Part shown: positions 1 to 8,386 of the stretch, piece after piece
Layout: every line of letters starts with the position of its first letter
How positions within the stretch are numbered: the first letter of the stretch is position 1
Origin: Oryzibacter oryziterrae
GTDB lineage: Bacteria; Pseudomonadota; Alphaproteobacteria; Rhizobiales; Pleomorphomonadaceae
Direction: 5' to 3'
Assembly: GCF_021864535.1 (NCBI RefSeq)
Contig: NZ_JAKJIC010000024.1
Span: forward strand, 1 to 59,163
Length of the DNA: 59,163 bases
Made by a program: the position numbers and the translations under genes
The notes under the pieces: model-generated
The model's input: only the letters and a program-made list of their open reading frames with translations
What the model was told of the DNA's origin: nothing
Database searches by the model: none

Positions 1-224
1 GTTCCCGAGAACGGGAACAAGCGGCCGGGGCACACAATTTTCTCTGAGCTCGAGCCGACCGCAATGACGATGGCCTCCGATGCGAGGACACGATGACGGC
101 GCCTGATCCCGGCAGCCGCCCCGGAGCACCTAGCTGAAGATCCCGAGCGCGCTTCTTCGCAATTGCGCCCCCCGCCGCAAGCTGCTAGCCCAGATGCATC
201 CGTCATCAAAGCCTGGTACGAAAC
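1..224. other. Non-coding left edge with a short perfect hairpin
   Basis: No convincing gene lies before dsbB. Bases 1-18 form a perfect inverted repeat, GTTCCCG-AGAA-CGGGAAC, which could be the tail of a terminator for a gene outside the window. No T-run follows it on this strand. Nothing else is recognisable in this stretch. Confidence 0.4.
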
Positions 225-728
225 ATGTCTGCTCCCGCTCCGGTCCGCGCCTCCGCTCTCGCCTTCGTCACGGGGCTTGCGTCCATTCTGGCGGCCTGGG
301 GCTTCCAGATCTTCGGCGGCTACATTCCCTGCAAGCTCTGCCTGATCGAGCGCATCCCCTATTATACCGGCCTGCCGGTGTTGCTGCTGGGCCTGCTGCT
401 TGCAAGCCGCGCCCCGCTGGTGGCCCGCGGCCTCTATGTGATCGCCGGCCTGCTCTTCTTCGCCGGCGTCGCCGTCGGCAGCTATCACGCCGGTGCCGAA
501 TGGAACCTCTGGGCCGGCCCCAGCGACTGCGGCGGCACCCAGGTGACGGTGACCGACGCGTCCAACCTGCTGGCCGCCATGCAGCACACCCGCATCGTCT
601 CCTGCACGGAAGCCACCTTCCGCCTGTTCGGCATCTTCTCCTTCGCTGGGCTCAACGTGCTGGCCTCCGGCTTCGTCGGCCTCCTCGCCTTCCGTGCCGC
701 CACCACAAGCCGCGACGCCCTGATCTGA
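225..728 (+). CDS. dsbB: Disulfide bond formation protein B (DsbB family)
   Basis: This inner-membrane quinone reductase would reoxidise the periplasmic thiol oxidase DsbA and pass the electrons to quinone. The 167-residue protein has about four hydrophobic segments. It carries both expected cysteine pairs: C36-x-x-C39 in the first periplasmic loop (motif PCKLC) and C102/C127 in the second loop. Length and layout match the short DsbB proteins of alphaproteobacteria. The ATG at 225 is the first plausible start, although its ribosome site is weak. It is followed at 115 bp by a copper chaperone and an SCO protein in the same direction, so the three may serve together in periplasmic thiol and copper handling during oxidase assembly. 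The fold and cysteines are seen directly; the link to copper is inferred from position. Confidence 0.9.
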   Translation: MSAPAPVRASALAFVTGLASILAAWGFQIFGGYIPCKLCLIERIPYYTGLPVLLLGLLLASRAPLVARGLYVIAGLLFFAGVAVGSYHAGAEWNLWAGPSDCGGTQVTVTDASNLLAAMQHTRIVSCTEATFRLFGIFSFAGLNVLASGFVGLLAFRAATTSRDALI

Positions 729-842
729 GATCCTTGCGCAAAAGTGTCGCACCGCATTTGCTGATTCCTGCGATAAAACAAGACGCTAATCGGCTCGCTC
801 CGCAGAGGGGCCGCGCCTTGTGAAAACACGCGGAGATCGGAC

Positions 843-1388
843 ATGCACGCCCCCTGGCCCCTGGCGCTTGCCGCCACGCTGATGATCGCCAACGCTGTCG
901 TGGCCAGTCCCTTGCCACGTCCGCCGCTGCCCCATCTCGCCCCGATCGAGGTCCAGGCAACCACGCCGGCGCCGGCGGCTCCAACCTTCGTCACCACGGG
1001 CACTATCGAGATCGGCTCGCCCTGGTCCCGCGCCACGCCCCCCGGACAGCATATCGGCGCGGTCTATCTGGTGATCCGCAACCTTGCGAACAGCTCGGTC
1101 CGCCTCACCGGCGCCAGCAGCCCGGTCGCCGGCGCCATGGCCATCCGCAACATGCAGCTCGTCAACGGCTACATGCAGCTGGAACCCGTGCCCGACGGCG
1201 TCGAGATCGGCCCGAAAAGTGAAGTCGAATTCGGCCCCGGCGGCTTGCATCTGATGCTGGTTGGGCTCAAAAAGCTCCTGAGGACCGGGGACGCCTTTCC
1301 GGTCACGCTCAACTTCGCCGACGGAACGGCGGTCGATGTGACGGCCGTGGTCTGGGACGTCGGCATGGTCCGGACAACGACAAAATGA
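843..1388 (+). CDS. PCu(A)C-family periplasmic copper chaperone with a depleted copper site
   Basis: PCuAC proteins carry Cu(I) in the periplasm and help load the CuA site of cytochrome oxidase together with SCO proteins. The 181-residue product starts with a signal peptide (residues 1-21), then a proline-rich linker, then the PCuAC beta-barrel from about residue 52. The family copper motif is H(M)X10MX21HXM. Here the second half is intact (H136-L-M138), but the first histidine is replaced by R102 and the last methionine of that segment by L113, while M104 and M111 remain. The protein may therefore bind copper weakly or with altered geometry. A GGAG ribosome site lies ahead of the ATG. The stop overlaps the start of the SCO gene (ATGA), which implies translational coupling. 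Confidence 0.87.
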   Translation: MHAPWPLALAATLMIANAVVASPLPRPPLPHLAPIEVQATTPAPAAPTFVTTGTIEIGSPWSRATPPGQHIGAVYLVIRNLANSSVRLTGASSPVAGAMAIRNMQLVNGYMQLEPVPDGVEIGPKSEVEFGPGGLHLMLVGLKKLLRTGDAFPVTLNFADGTAVDVTAVVWDVGMVRTTTK

Positions 1389-1981
1389 CAACGGTCAAGG
1401 TGGTGCGCTGGGTTACCTGGGGGCTGATCGCCGCTCTCGCAATCGCAACGGCATGGATCATCTACCAGAGCCGCGCCGGCGGCGACACCGCTGTCAGCCA
1501 GTCCATCGGCGGTCCCTTCACCCTTGTCGGCATGGACGGCAAGACCGTCACCGAAAAGGATTTCGCAGGCCGGCCGCATGGCATCTTCTTCGGCTACACC
1601 CATTGCCCCGACGTCTGCCCAACCACCCTGTCGGAGTTCTCGGTCCTCTCCGAAAAGCTCGGCCCGGACGCCCAGAAGTTCGACCTGGTATTCGTCACCG
1701 TCGATCCCTCGCGTGACACGCCCGAGGTGCTGAAAAGCTACCTCTCCTCCTTCCCCGAGAAGGTCTACGGCCTCTCCGGCAGCGAAGAGCAGATCGCCGA
1801 CATCGTCGCCAAGTTCCGCGTCTACCGCAACAAGGTGCCCGGCGAAAATGGCGAATACACCATGGACCATACCGCCTCGGTCTTCCTCTTCGATGCCGCC
1901 GGCGCCTTCAAGGGCACCATCGCCTATACCGAACCCGAGGATGACGCGCTGGCCAAGCTCAAGCGCCTGATCTCGGGCTGA
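1385..1981 (+). CDS. SCO1/SenC-family copper-binding thioredoxin-fold protein
   Basis: SCO proteins are membrane-anchored thioredoxin-fold proteins that insert copper into, or reduce the thiols of, the CuA centre of cytochrome c oxidase. The 198-residue product has one N-terminal membrane anchor (about residues 10-27). The copper motif C74-P-D-V-C78 is present, and so is the distal ligand H162 in the sequence MDHTAS, so the copper site looks complete. This contrasts with the degraded site in the upstream PCuAC protein. The start overlaps the upstream stop by four bases. Family assignment is secure; the oxidase it serves is not encoded in this window. Confidence 0.93.
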   Translation: MTTVKVVRWVTWGLIAALAIATAWIIYQSRAGGDTAVSQSIGGPFTLVGMDGKTVTEKDFAGRPHGIFFGYTHCPDVCPTTLSEFSVLSEKLGPDAQKFDLVFVTVDPSRDTPEVLKSYLSSFPEKVYGLSGSEEQIADIVAKFRVYRNKVPGENGEYTMDHTASVFLFDAAGAFKGTIAYTEPEDDALAKLKRLISG

Positions 1982-2136
1982 TCAGCCCCCCGTGAGGACG
2001 CGGGTCAGACCGACAGGCTTAGACCAATTGCTTACCGCAGCCCCCAGCTTTTTGCGCTAGATGTCTTCCGAGGGTTGCCATTTCCACATGACGGCGGCCC
2101 GAAGACGAAGCGCACCCCTCAAAAAAGCATCGGTGT

Positions 2137-2150
2137 GTGATTCCGATCAA
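2137..2150 (+). promoter_or_regulatory. Candidate FNR/FixK-type anaerobox
   Basis: The bases GTGAT-TCCG-ATCAA match nine of the ten defined positions of the FNR/FixK consensus TTGAT-N4-ATCAA. The site lies about 35 bp before the first small gene of the following cluster. Activation at the classical -41.5 position would put the transcript start almost on that start codon. Either the first message is nearly leaderless, the spacing is unusual, or the site acts differently. Sequence match only. Confidence 0.55.
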
Positions 2151-2185
2151 AGCGCGCGCCCTCGGAAACAGGCAGGAACAGGGTC

Positions 2186-2332
2186 ATGAACCGGACTTCG
2201 GCACGCTTCATCACCTATGGCGGCAGCGCGGTGATCGTCGCTGCTGCGGTGGCTGCCGTCCTGCTCAATCTCGGGCTGGGCGACGAGGTCTATGCGGCAA
2301 GGATCGTGTCCGGTCTCATCGGGTGTCTGTGA
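2186..2332 (+). CDS. Tiny single-span membrane protein (48 residues)
   Basis: I do not recognise a family. The 48-residue frame begins MNRTSARFITYGG and is followed by an uninterrupted alanine/valine/leucine-rich stretch (about residues 13-30) that should span the membrane once, ending in GLIGCL. An AGGAACAGGG sequence sits ahead of the ATG. The stop shares bases with the start of the next small gene (TGATG), the usual sign of coupled translation, and this is the best argument that it is real. It lies just after the FNR-type box and before a TusA-like protein. Confidence 0.5.
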   Translation: MNRTSARFITYGGSAVIVAAAVAAVLLNLGLGDEVYAARIVSGLIGCL

Positions 2333-2505
2333 TGGCCTTTCGCTTCGTCAAACCTCACGAACCGCAGCCGCGCACCGCGCGGTCCGACATGCTGGCGTCC
2401 CTGGCCCTGCCCGGCCTGGTGATTGCCTTCGGCATTGCGGTTTCCCTTGGCGTGAGCGGCGGCTTCGGCGCCCTGGCCGATCTCTGTCTTTCCATGGTGC
2501 GTTGA
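2332..2505 (+). CDS. Tiny single-span membrane protein (57 residues)
   Basis: No family is recognised. The 57-residue product has a charged N-terminus (MAFRFVKPHEPQPRTARSD) and one hydrophobic helix (about residues 20-45) rich in Leu, Ala, Ile and Gly, so it is probably a single-span inner-membrane protein. It is sandwiched tightly: its ATG overlaps the preceding stop and its own stop is two bases before the TusA-like start. Three coupled frames behind one FNR-type box suggest a small operon expressed when oxygen is low. That role is inferred. Confidence 0.55.
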   Translation: MAFRFVKPHEPQPRTARSDMLASLALPGLVIAFGIAVSLGVSGGFGALADLCLSMVR

Positions 2506-2507
2506 CT

Positions 2508-2741
2508 ATGACCGAAGGTGATCGTCACCTTGACCTGCGCGGCCTTCTCTGCCCGCTTCCCGTGCTGAAATCGCGCAAGGCCCTGCGCGACATGGTGCCC
2601 GGCGCCTGCCTGACCGTCGACGCCACCGACGAGATGACCGTGATCGACATCCCGCATTTCTGTCGCGAGGACGGCCATCTCCTCGAGGAACAGCACCAGC
2701 TCGACGGCGGCATCCTGCGCTTCGTCATCCGCAAGGGCTGA
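2508..2741 (+). CDS. TusA-family sulfur-carrier protein
   Basis: TusA-family proteins carry persulfide sulfur on a conserved cysteine for tRNA thiolation, molybdenum-cofactor maturation or sulfur oxidation. The 77-residue product has the hallmark CPxP motif (C15-P-L-P) near the N-terminus and the compact two-layer fold pattern, with the typical DATDE segment at mid-length. I chose the ATG at 2508 because TusA proteins begin just before this motif and because it lies two bases after the preceding stop. It is the last gene of the three-gene group that starts at 2186. Since it travels with two membrane peptides, it may be one of the membrane-linked relatives and not the housekeeping tRNA-thiolation TusA. 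Confidence 0.85.
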   Translation: MTEGDRHLDLRGLLCPLPVLKSRKALRDMVPGACLTVDATDEMTVIDIPHFCREDGHLLEEQHQLDGGILRFVIRKG

Positions 2742-2765
2742 ACTGCAGCCCTGCCTCAAAATGCA

Positions 2766-2791
2766 AAACGCCCGCCGCAAGGCGAGCGTTT
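2766..2791. terminator. Bidirectional terminator between tusA-like gene and hbd
   Basis: The arms AAACGCCCGCC and GGCGAGCGTTT pair over 11 positions with one mismatch around a GCAA tetraloop. T-ending and A-starting flanks make it usable in both directions, which suits the convergent genes on either side. Confidence 0.7.
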
Positions 2792-2816
2792 CAGATCTGT
2801 CGTCATGCGCCTGCGA

Positions 2817-3695
2817 TCAGCGCGTCGGCACCGGCGTGGCGCCGCGATAGTCGTAGAAGCCGCGCTGCGTCTTGCGACCGAGCCAACCGGCTTCAACATA
2901 CTTCACCAGCAGCGGACAGGGCCGATACTTGCTGTCGGCCAGCCCGTCATGCAGCACCTGCATGATCGACAGGCAGGTGTCCAGACCGATGAAATCGGCG
3001 AGCTGCAGCGGGCCCATCGGGTGATTGGCGCCGAGCTTCATCGCCGTGTCGATGGCGTCCACCGAGCCGACGCCCTCATAGAGCGTGTAGATCGCCTCGT
3101 TGATCATCGGCAGCAGGATGCGGTTGACCATGAAGGCCGGGAAGTCTTCCGACACCGCAATGGTCTTGCCCAGCTTGGCAACGAACACCTTGGCCGCGTC
3201 GAAGGTCTCGTCCTCGGTGGCAATGCCGCGCACCAGTTCGACCAGCTGCATCACCGGCACCGGATTCATGAAATGAATGCCGATGAAACGCTCGGGACGG
3301 TCGGTCGACGCCGCAAGCCGGGTGATGGAGATCGACGAGGTGTTGGTGCCCACCATGGCCGACGGCTTCAGCGACGGGCAGAGCTGGGTCAGGATCTTGC
3401 GCTTGACCGTCTCGTTCTCGGTCGCCGCCTCGATCACCAGGTCCGTATCGGAGAACCCGTCCATGTCGACCACCGGGCGAATGCGCTTCAGCGCCTCGTC
3501 CCGCTGTTCTTCCGTGATCTTCTTGCTGCCGACCTGACGGCTGAGATTGCCGTTGACCGTGGCAAGGCCGGCCTCGATCCGCTCGCGCGAGACGTCGTGC
3601 AGCCCGACCTCAAATCCCGCCAGGGCGCAGACATGGGCAATGCCAGCCCCCATCTGCCCGGCTCCGACGACACCGATCGACCTGATCTCGACCAT
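2817..3695 (-). CDS. hbd: 3-hydroxybutyryl-CoA dehydrogenase
   Basis: The enzyme would oxidise (S)-3-hydroxybutyryl-CoA with NAD+ (or run in reverse) in the cytoplasm, in butyrate or fatty-acid-type metabolism. The 292-residue product opens with the Rossmann motif IGVVGAGQMGAGIA. It carries the conserved segments IEAATEN, GTNTSSISIT, GIHFMNPVPVM and the C-terminal dimerisation domain starting near FPAFMVNRILLPM. The length is normal for HBDH. The ATG at 3695 has an AGGAAAG ribosome site; the open frame extends further upstream, but that part has no similarity to the family. It follows etfB and etfA closely, so the three are probably one operon that links acyl-CoA oxidation to ETF. The related name paaH is equally possible. 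Confidence 0.92.
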   Translation of the reverse strand: MVEIRSIGVVGAGQMGAGIAHVCALAGFEVGLHDVSRERIEAGLATVNGNLSRQVGSKKITEEQRDEALKRIRPVVDMDGFSDTDLVIEAATENETVKRKILTQLCPSLKPSAMVGTNTSSISITRLAASTDRPERFIGIHFMNPVPVMQLVELVRGIATEDETFDAAKVFVAKLGKTIAVSEDFPAFMVNRILLPMINEAIYTLYEGVGSVDAIDTAMKLGANHPMGPLQLADFIGLDTCLSIMQVLHDGLADSKYRPCPLLVKYVEAGWLGRKTQRGFYDYRGATPVPTR

Positions 3696-3756
3696 ACTTT
3701 CCTCGATCTTCCCGAAATGAAATGCGGTGACACGTTTCGTACCACCGCATTCTATC

Positions 3757-4689
3757 TCACCCAAGAGCTTTCGTCAGCTCCGGCACGATTTCAAAGAGAT
3801 CGCCGACGAGACCATAGTCGGCCACCTGGAAGATCGGCGCCTCCTCGTCCTTGTTGATGGCGACGATCACCTTGGAATCCTTCATACCGGCGAGATGCTG
3901 GATCGCACCGGAAATGCCGAGCGCCACATAAAGTTCGGGCGCCACCACCTTGCCGGTCTGGCCCACCTGCCAGTCGTTCGGGGCATAGCCCGCGTCGACG
4001 GCAGCACGGCTCGCACCCACCGCAGCCCCGAGCTTGTCGGCCAGCGGCAGCACCACTTCCTGGAACTTTTCCGCCGAGCCCATGGCACGGCCGCCCGAGA
4101 CGATGATCTTGGCGGCGGTCAGCTCCGGACGATCGGAGGCCGACAGATGATCGGCGACGAAGCTCGAGAGACCCGGGTCGGCCGCAGCCGGCACCGCCTC
4201 GATGGCCGCCGAACCGCCCGTGCCTGTCGCCTTGAACGAGGCCGTGCGCACGGTGACGAGCTTCTTGGCATCCGTCGACTTCACCGTCTGGATGGCATTG
4301 CCGGCGTAGATCGGCCGCTCGAAGGTATCGGCAGCAACGACACCGATGATGTCGGAGATCTGCATCACGTCGAGCAGGGCCGCCGCGCGCGGCAGGGCAT
4401 TCTTGAACACCGAGGTCGACGGCGCCAGGATGGCGTCATAGCCCGGGGCCAGCGCCACGATCAGCGCCGCCAGCGGCTCGGCAAGGCTGTGGCCGAGCGC
4501 GTCGCTCTCGGCGGTCAGCACCTTGGCAACGCCGGAGAGCTTGGCCGCCTCGGCCGCAACGCCGGCAACGCCCTGGCCGGCAACAAGCACATGCACGTCG
4601 GCACCGATGGCAATGGCCGCCGTCAGGGCCTTGGCGGTGACGTCCTTGAGAACGCCCTTGTCATGTTCGGCAAGAAGAAGAGTGGTCAT
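3757..4689 (-). CDS. etfA: Electron transfer flavoprotein subunit alpha
   Basis: EtfA binds the redox-active FAD of the ETF heterodimer, which accepts electrons from acyl-CoA dehydrogenases and passes them to ETF:ubiquinone oxidoreductase. The 310-residue protein has the N-terminal ETF domain and a C-terminal FAD domain with the family signature around [20 protein letters not shown] (about residues 255-275) and [10 protein letters not shown]. Size is standard. An AAGGAC ribosome site precedes the ATG. It lies 21 bp after etfB. The window also holds methylsuccinyl-CoA dehydrogenase, an obvious electron donor, although that gene is 18 kb away. Confidence 0.96.
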   Translation of the reverse strand: MTTLLLAEHDKGVLKDVTAKALTAAIAIGADVHVLVAGQGVAGVAAEAAKLSGVAKVLTAESDALGHSLAEPLAALIVALAPGYDAILAPSTSVFKNALPRAAALLDVMQISDIIGVVAADTFERPIYAGNAIQTVKSTDAKKLVTVRTASFKATGTGGSAAIEAVPAAADPGLSSFVADHLSASDRPELTAAKIIVSGGRAMGSAEKFQEVVLPLADKLGAAVGASRAAVDAGYAPNDWQVGQTGKVVAPELYVALGISGAIQHLAGMKDSKVIVAINKDEEAPIFQVADYGLVGDLFEIVPELTKALG

Positions 4690-4710
4690 GATGGCTGTCC
4701 TTCCGTCCGA

Positions 4711-5460
4711 TCAGAGCACGCCGGCTTCGGTCTTGAGCTTGGAAATGAGTTCGGCAGCCGAGGCGACCTTGACGCCGCTGGTACGCCCCTTGGGCTCGGC
4801 GGTCTTCAGCACCTGAAGGCGCGGCGCAACATCGACGCCGAAATCCTCGGGCGTCTTGATGTCGAGCGGCTTCTTCTTGGCCTTCATGATGTTGGGCAGC
4901 GAGGCATAACGCGGCTCGTTGAGGCGCAGGTCGGCGGTGACGATGGCCGGCGTCTTCAGCGTGATGGTCTGCAGACCGCCGTCCACTTCGCGCGTCACTT
5001 CCAGCGAACCGTCGCCGACGGTGATCTTCGAAGCGAAGGTGCCCTGGGCCCAGCCGAGCAGGGCCGCCAGCATCTGGCCGGTCTGGTTGCAGTCGTCGTC
5101 GATCGCCTGCTTGCCGAGGATCACGAGGCCCGGAGCCTCCGCCGCCACGACGCCCTTGATGAGCTTGGCCACCGCCAGCGGCTCCACCGTGGCGTCGGTC
5201 TGGATCAGGATGCCGCGGTCGGCGCCCATGGCCAGCGCCGTGCGCAGGGTTTCCTGCGCCTGGGACGGCCCGATCGACACGGCGATCACCTCGGACGCCT
5301 TGCCCGCTTCCTTGAGCCGCAGCGCCTCTTCGACGGCGATCTCGTCGAACGGGTTCATCGACATCTTCACATTGGCAAGCTCGACGCCCGAACCATCCGC
5401 CTTGACGCGGATCTTCACGTTGTAGTCCACAACCCTCTTGACGGGCACAAGGATCTTCAT
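4711..5460 (-). CDS. etfB: Electron transfer flavoprotein subunit beta
   Basis: EtfB is the AMP-binding subunit of ETF and docks the acyl-CoA dehydrogenases. The 249-residue product starts [18 protein letters not shown], the usual EtfB N-terminus, and contains [16 protein letters not shown] and the dehydrogenase recognition-loop region [11 protein letters not shown] (about residues 190-200). The start at 5460 follows a GGAGA site; an upstream in-frame extension is not family-like. First gene of the etfB-etfA-hbd group. The 152 bp before it presumably carry the operon promoter, but I see no clear consensus element there. Confidence 0.96.
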   Translation of the reverse strand: MKILVPVKRVVDYNVKIRVKADGSGVELANVKMSMNPFDEIAVEEALRLKEAGKASEVIAVSIGPSQAQETLRTALAMGADRGILIQTDATVEPLAVAKLIKGVVAAEAPGLVILGKQAIDDDCNQTGQMLAALLGWAQGTFASKITVGDGSLEVTREVDGGLQTITLKTPAIVTADLRLNEPRYASLPNIMKAKKKPLDIKTPEDFGVDVAPRLQVLKTAEPKGRTSGVKVASAAELISKLKTEAGVL

Positions 5461-5612
5461 GGGGTCCAATCTCCAAACAGCCGCCTGCTGCACCAGCCCT
5501 TTTCGGAAGGACATCCGCATTTCCACAGCAGCATTTCGGGCGCAGACCCTAAAGACAGGGGCCGCCGCCGTCAACGCACACGGAAGTCGAATTCCTCACC
5601 CGGAAAGCCGGC

Positions 5613-6317
5613 TCAGACGGGATCGGTCGGCGGCACCACCCGGTCGAACAGCGCCACGCCGGAACGGCGCAAAACCAGGATGAGCAAGGCACCGGCAGCC
5701 ATGCCGCCAACATGATCCCACCAGGCGATTCCATCGTCTTTCGAAAATACAAGATAGTAGAATTGCGACATCGCCCAGAGCAGCAGCGGCCATAGCGCGG
5801 GGATCTTCAGCGGCAGCCGCCCGAAGGCCAGCACCCACAGCCGGGTATGCGGATGCAGGATCAGATAGGCCGCGATCACCCCGGCCACCGCCCCCGACGC
5901 ACCGATCAGCGTCACATCGGACGATGGCGCCACCAGCGCATAGACGAGGCCGCCGGCAATCGCCGACAGGAGATAGAAGGCAAGATAGCGCAAGTGCCCC
6001 ACGGCATCCTCGATATTGTCGCCGAACACCCACAAAAACAGCATGTTGCCGCCCAGATGCAGCCAGTCCGCATGCAGGAAGGCATAGGTGACGAGCGACG
6101 CCCAGGCCGGCACCAGCGCATAATCCTGCGACGATGGCCCGTGGAGGAGATCGACCGGCACCAAGCCGGCGCCCAGCACGATCCGGTCGTAATCGGCATA
6201 GACAAGCCCGCTCTCGAACAGCACGAACACCAGAACATTGAGCGCGATCAGCAGCCAGTTCACATAAGGGCGCCGGATGTGTTCAAGCGGATTGCGGTCA
6301 TAGAGGGGAAGGAACAT
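5613..6317 (-). CDS. Rhomboid-family intramembrane serine protease
   Basis: Rhomboids cleave transmembrane substrates within the lipid bilayer. The 234-residue protein has about six hydrophobic segments. The catalytic dyad is visible as S141 in LIGASGAVAG and H202 in the last helix (WWDHVGGMAAG). The oxyanion/structural residues H87 and N91 lie in HLGGNM, which is the family signature. All active-site positions are intact, so it should be a working protease. Its substrate cannot be read from the context: it lies between purH (divergent) and the etf operon. The start ATG at 6317 is the only good one. Confidence 0.92.
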   Translation of the reverse strand: MFLPLYDRNPLEHIRRPYVNWLLIALNVLVFVLFESGLVYADYDRIVLGAGLVPVDLLHGPSSQDYALVPAWASLVTYAFLHADWLHLGGNMLFLWVFGDNIEDAVGHLRYLAFYLLSAIAGGLVYALVAPSSDVTLIGASGAVAGVIAAYLILHPHTRLWVLAFGRLPLKIPALWPLLLWAMSQFYYLVFSKDDGIAWWDHVGGMAAGALLILVLRRSGVALFDRVVPPTDPV

Positions 6318-6534
6318 GGAAAGCTCTGAATGCTGACAGGGGCCGGGCGCCTGAGATCATGCGCTCCGTCCTGCAGGTTTGTCATGGGAAGCGGCCCGAG
6401 CGCAAGCGACGGGCTCGCCGCGAGCCGGCGCGCTGCCCCGCGCAAAAAGAGCCGGTCCGCCGCCCGAACTCGCCCATTCCCCTCTCCCCCCTTTCGTGCT
6501 ATGGCCGCGCCATCCTTTCCCCCGGAGAACTCCC

Positions 6535-8124
6535 ATGGCTGGCCATCCCGATCGCGTCGCTCCCAAGCGGGCGCTTTTGTCCGTTTCCGACAAGACAGGT
6601 CTCATCGAATTCGCCCGCGCCCTCACCGACCGCGGTGTGACGGTGCTGACCACCGGCGGCTCGAAGAAGCTCCTGTCGGACGCCGGCATCCCCGTGACGG
6701 AAGTGGCCGACGTCACCGGCTTCCCCGAGATCATGGACGGCCGCGTCAAGACCCTGCACCCCAAGGTGCACGGCGGCCTGCTCGCCGTCCGCCATGAGGC
6801 AAGCCATGTCAAGGCCATGGCCGACCACGGCATCGAGCCGATCGACATCCTCGTCGTCAACCTCTACCCCTTCGAGGCCACCGTCGCCCGTGGCGCCGAC
6901 TATGACGAGACCATCGAGAATATCGACATCGGCGGCCCCGCCATGATCCGCGCCGCCGCCAAGAACCACGCCTATCTCACCGTGGTCGTCGAGCCGGCGG
7001 ACTATGAGAAGGTACTCTCCGAGATCGATCAGGGCGGCGTCACCTTCGCAACCCGCAAGACGCTGGCCGCCAAGGCCTATGCCCGCACCGGCGCCTATGA
7101 CGCCGCCATTTCCAACTGGTTTGCCGGCGTGCTCGGCGGCGAGACCGGCGACTTCGTGGCCTTCGGCGGCAAGCTCGCCCAGGAAATGCGCTATGGCGAG
7201 AACCCGCATCAGTGGGCGCGCTTCTACCGCACCATGGAGAGCCGTCCGGGCGTCTCCACCGCCACGCAGCTGCAGGGCAAGGTCTTGTCCTACAACAACA
7301 TCAACGACACGGACGCCGCCTTCGAACTCGTGGCCGAGTTCGGCTCGGCCACGCCGGCCGTCGCCATCATCAAGCACGCCAACCCCTGCGGCGTGGCGCT
7401 CGGCAAGACCCTGCTCGAAGCCTATGAGAAGGCGCTGCTGTGCGATCCCGTCTCGGCCTTCGGCGGCATCGTCGCGCTCAACCAGACGCTGGACGCCGAA
7501 ACGGCGAAGAAGATCGTCGAGATCTTCACCGAGGTGATCATCGCCCCGAGCGCCACCGACGAGGCCATTGCCATCGTCGGCGCCAAGAAGAACCTGCGCC
7601 TGCTGGTCACCGGCGGCCTGCCCGACCCCAAGGCGCCCGGCCTCTCCACCAAGACGGTGGCCGGCGGCCTGCTGGTGCAGTCGCGCGACAATGGCGTGGT
7701 CACCGAGGCGGACCTCAAGGTGGTCACCAAGCGCCAGCCGACTGCGCAGGAGATGGCCGACATGCTGCTCGCCTTCAAGGTGGCCAAGCACGTCAAGTCC
7801 AACGCCATCGTCTATGTGAAGGACGGGGCCACCGCCGGCATCGGCGCCGGTCAGATGAACCGGCGCGATTCCGCCCGCATCGCCGCCATCCGCGCCGCCG
7901 AGGCGGCTGAAGGCGCCGGCCTGCCCGGCTCGCTTGCCACCGGGTCCGTCGTGGCCTCCGACGCCTTCTTCCCCTTCGCCGACGGGCTTGAGGAAGCCAT
8001 CGCCGCCGGTGCCACCGCCGCCATCCAGCCGGGCGGCTCCATGCGCGACGACGAGGTGATCGCCGCCGCCGACAAGGCCGGCATCGCCATGGTCTTCACC
8101 GGCATGCGCCACTTCCGCCATTGA
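6535..8124 (+). CDS. purH: Bifunctional AICAR formyltransferase / IMP cyclohydrolase
   Basis: PurH catalyses the last two steps of IMP synthesis: formylation of AICAR by 10-formyl-THF, then ring closure. The 529-residue protein has the N-terminal MGS-like cyclohydrolase domain (about residues 10-150, starting [19 protein letters not shown] and including [16 protein letters not shown]). The AICAR transformylase domain follows, with [17 protein letters not shown] and [10 protein letters not shown], and the protein ends in [10 protein letters not shown] as is typical. The ATG at 6535 has a GGAG site eight bases upstream and gives the normal length; the frame is open further upstream, but without similarity. 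A strong hairpin follows the stop. Confidence 0.97.
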   Translation: MAGHPDRVAPKRALLSVSDKTGLIEFARALTDRGVTVLTTGGSKKLLSDAGIPVTEVADVTGFPEIMDGRVKTLHPKVHGGLLAVRHEASHVKAMADHGIEPIDILVVNLYPFEATVARGADYDETIENIDIGGPAMIRAAAKNHAYLTVVVEPADYEKVLSEIDQGGVTFATRKTLAAKAYARTGAYDAAISNWFAGVLGGETGDFVAFGGKLAQEMRYGENPHQWARFYRTMESRPGVSTATQLQGKVLSYNNINDTDAAFELVAEFGSATPAVAIIKHANPCGVALGKTLLEAYEKALLCDPVSAFGGIVALNQTLDAETAKKIVEIFTEVIIAPSATDEAIAIVGAKKNLRLLVTGGLPDPKAPGLSTKTVAGGLLVQSRDNGVVTEADLKVVTKRQPTAQEMADMLLAFKVAKHVKSNAIVYVKDGATAGIGAGQMNRRDSARIAAIRAAEAAEGAGLPGSLATGSVVASDAFFPFADGLEEAIAAGATAAIQPGGSMRDDEVIAAADKAGIAMVFTGMRHFRH

Positions 8125-8137
8125 GATCGACGCTATA

Positions 8138-8164
8138 CCCCGGAAAGCCCTTGGCTTTCCGGGG
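8138..8164 (+). terminator. Hairpin terminator after purH
   Basis: CCCCGGAAAGCC and GGCTTTCCGGGG pair perfectly over 12 bp around a 3-base loop, 13 bp after the purH stop. No T-run follows, so it may end transcription inefficiently or simply protect the 3' end. Confidence 0.6.
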
Positions 8165-8223
8165 CTGACCCAGGCAGCAACACCAGGCCCGAACAGCATA
8201 CAAGAAAGATGAATCTGGATTGC

Positions 8224-8244
8224 GAATGATTTTCATTTTCATTC
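8224..8244 (+). promoter_or_regulatory. Candidate iron-responsive operator (RirA/Fur-like)
   Basis: The AT-rich stretch GAATGATTTTCATTTTCATTC stands out in a GC-rich genome. Within it, 8227-8241 reads TGA-N9-TCA, the iron-responsive (IRO) element that RirA recognises in rhizobia. The repeated ATTTTC/ATTCTC units also resemble Fur box hexamers. It lies just upstream of a sigma70-like promoter and about 145 bp before the PepSY gene. Which regulator binds cannot be told from sequence alone. Confidence 0.55.
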
Positions 8245-8256
8245 TCAATGTAAATC

Positions 8257-8284
8257 TTGAGATGAACTGATTGACGTCGATAAT
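8257..8284 (+). promoter_or_regulatory. Candidate sigma70-type promoter for the PepSY-mbfA block
   Basis: TTGAGA at 8257-8262 and GATAAT at 8279-8284 are separated by 16 bp. They lie about 100 bp ahead of the PepSY gene and directly after the iron-box candidate. Both hexamers match four or more consensus positions. Confidence 0.45.
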
Positions 8285-8386
8285 ATATGCAAGAGACATC
8301 AAGATCATCTCGACACCGTTTCGACAGGTTGAATCGGACATAGCTCGTGTCGCCGGAGCACCGGCTTCATAACAGGAGCTAATCCA

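Noticed and set aside
1-18. SOS (LexA) box at the left edge
   Set aside because: GTTC and GAAC tetramers are present, but not with the GTTC-N7-GTTC spacing of alphaproteobacterial LexA; the palindrome is better read as a hairpin.
3727-5715. A 662-codon open frame antisense to etfA and etfB
   Set aside because: It runs across two intact genes and their intergenic gap; His/Arg/Gly-rich, without similarity to any family.
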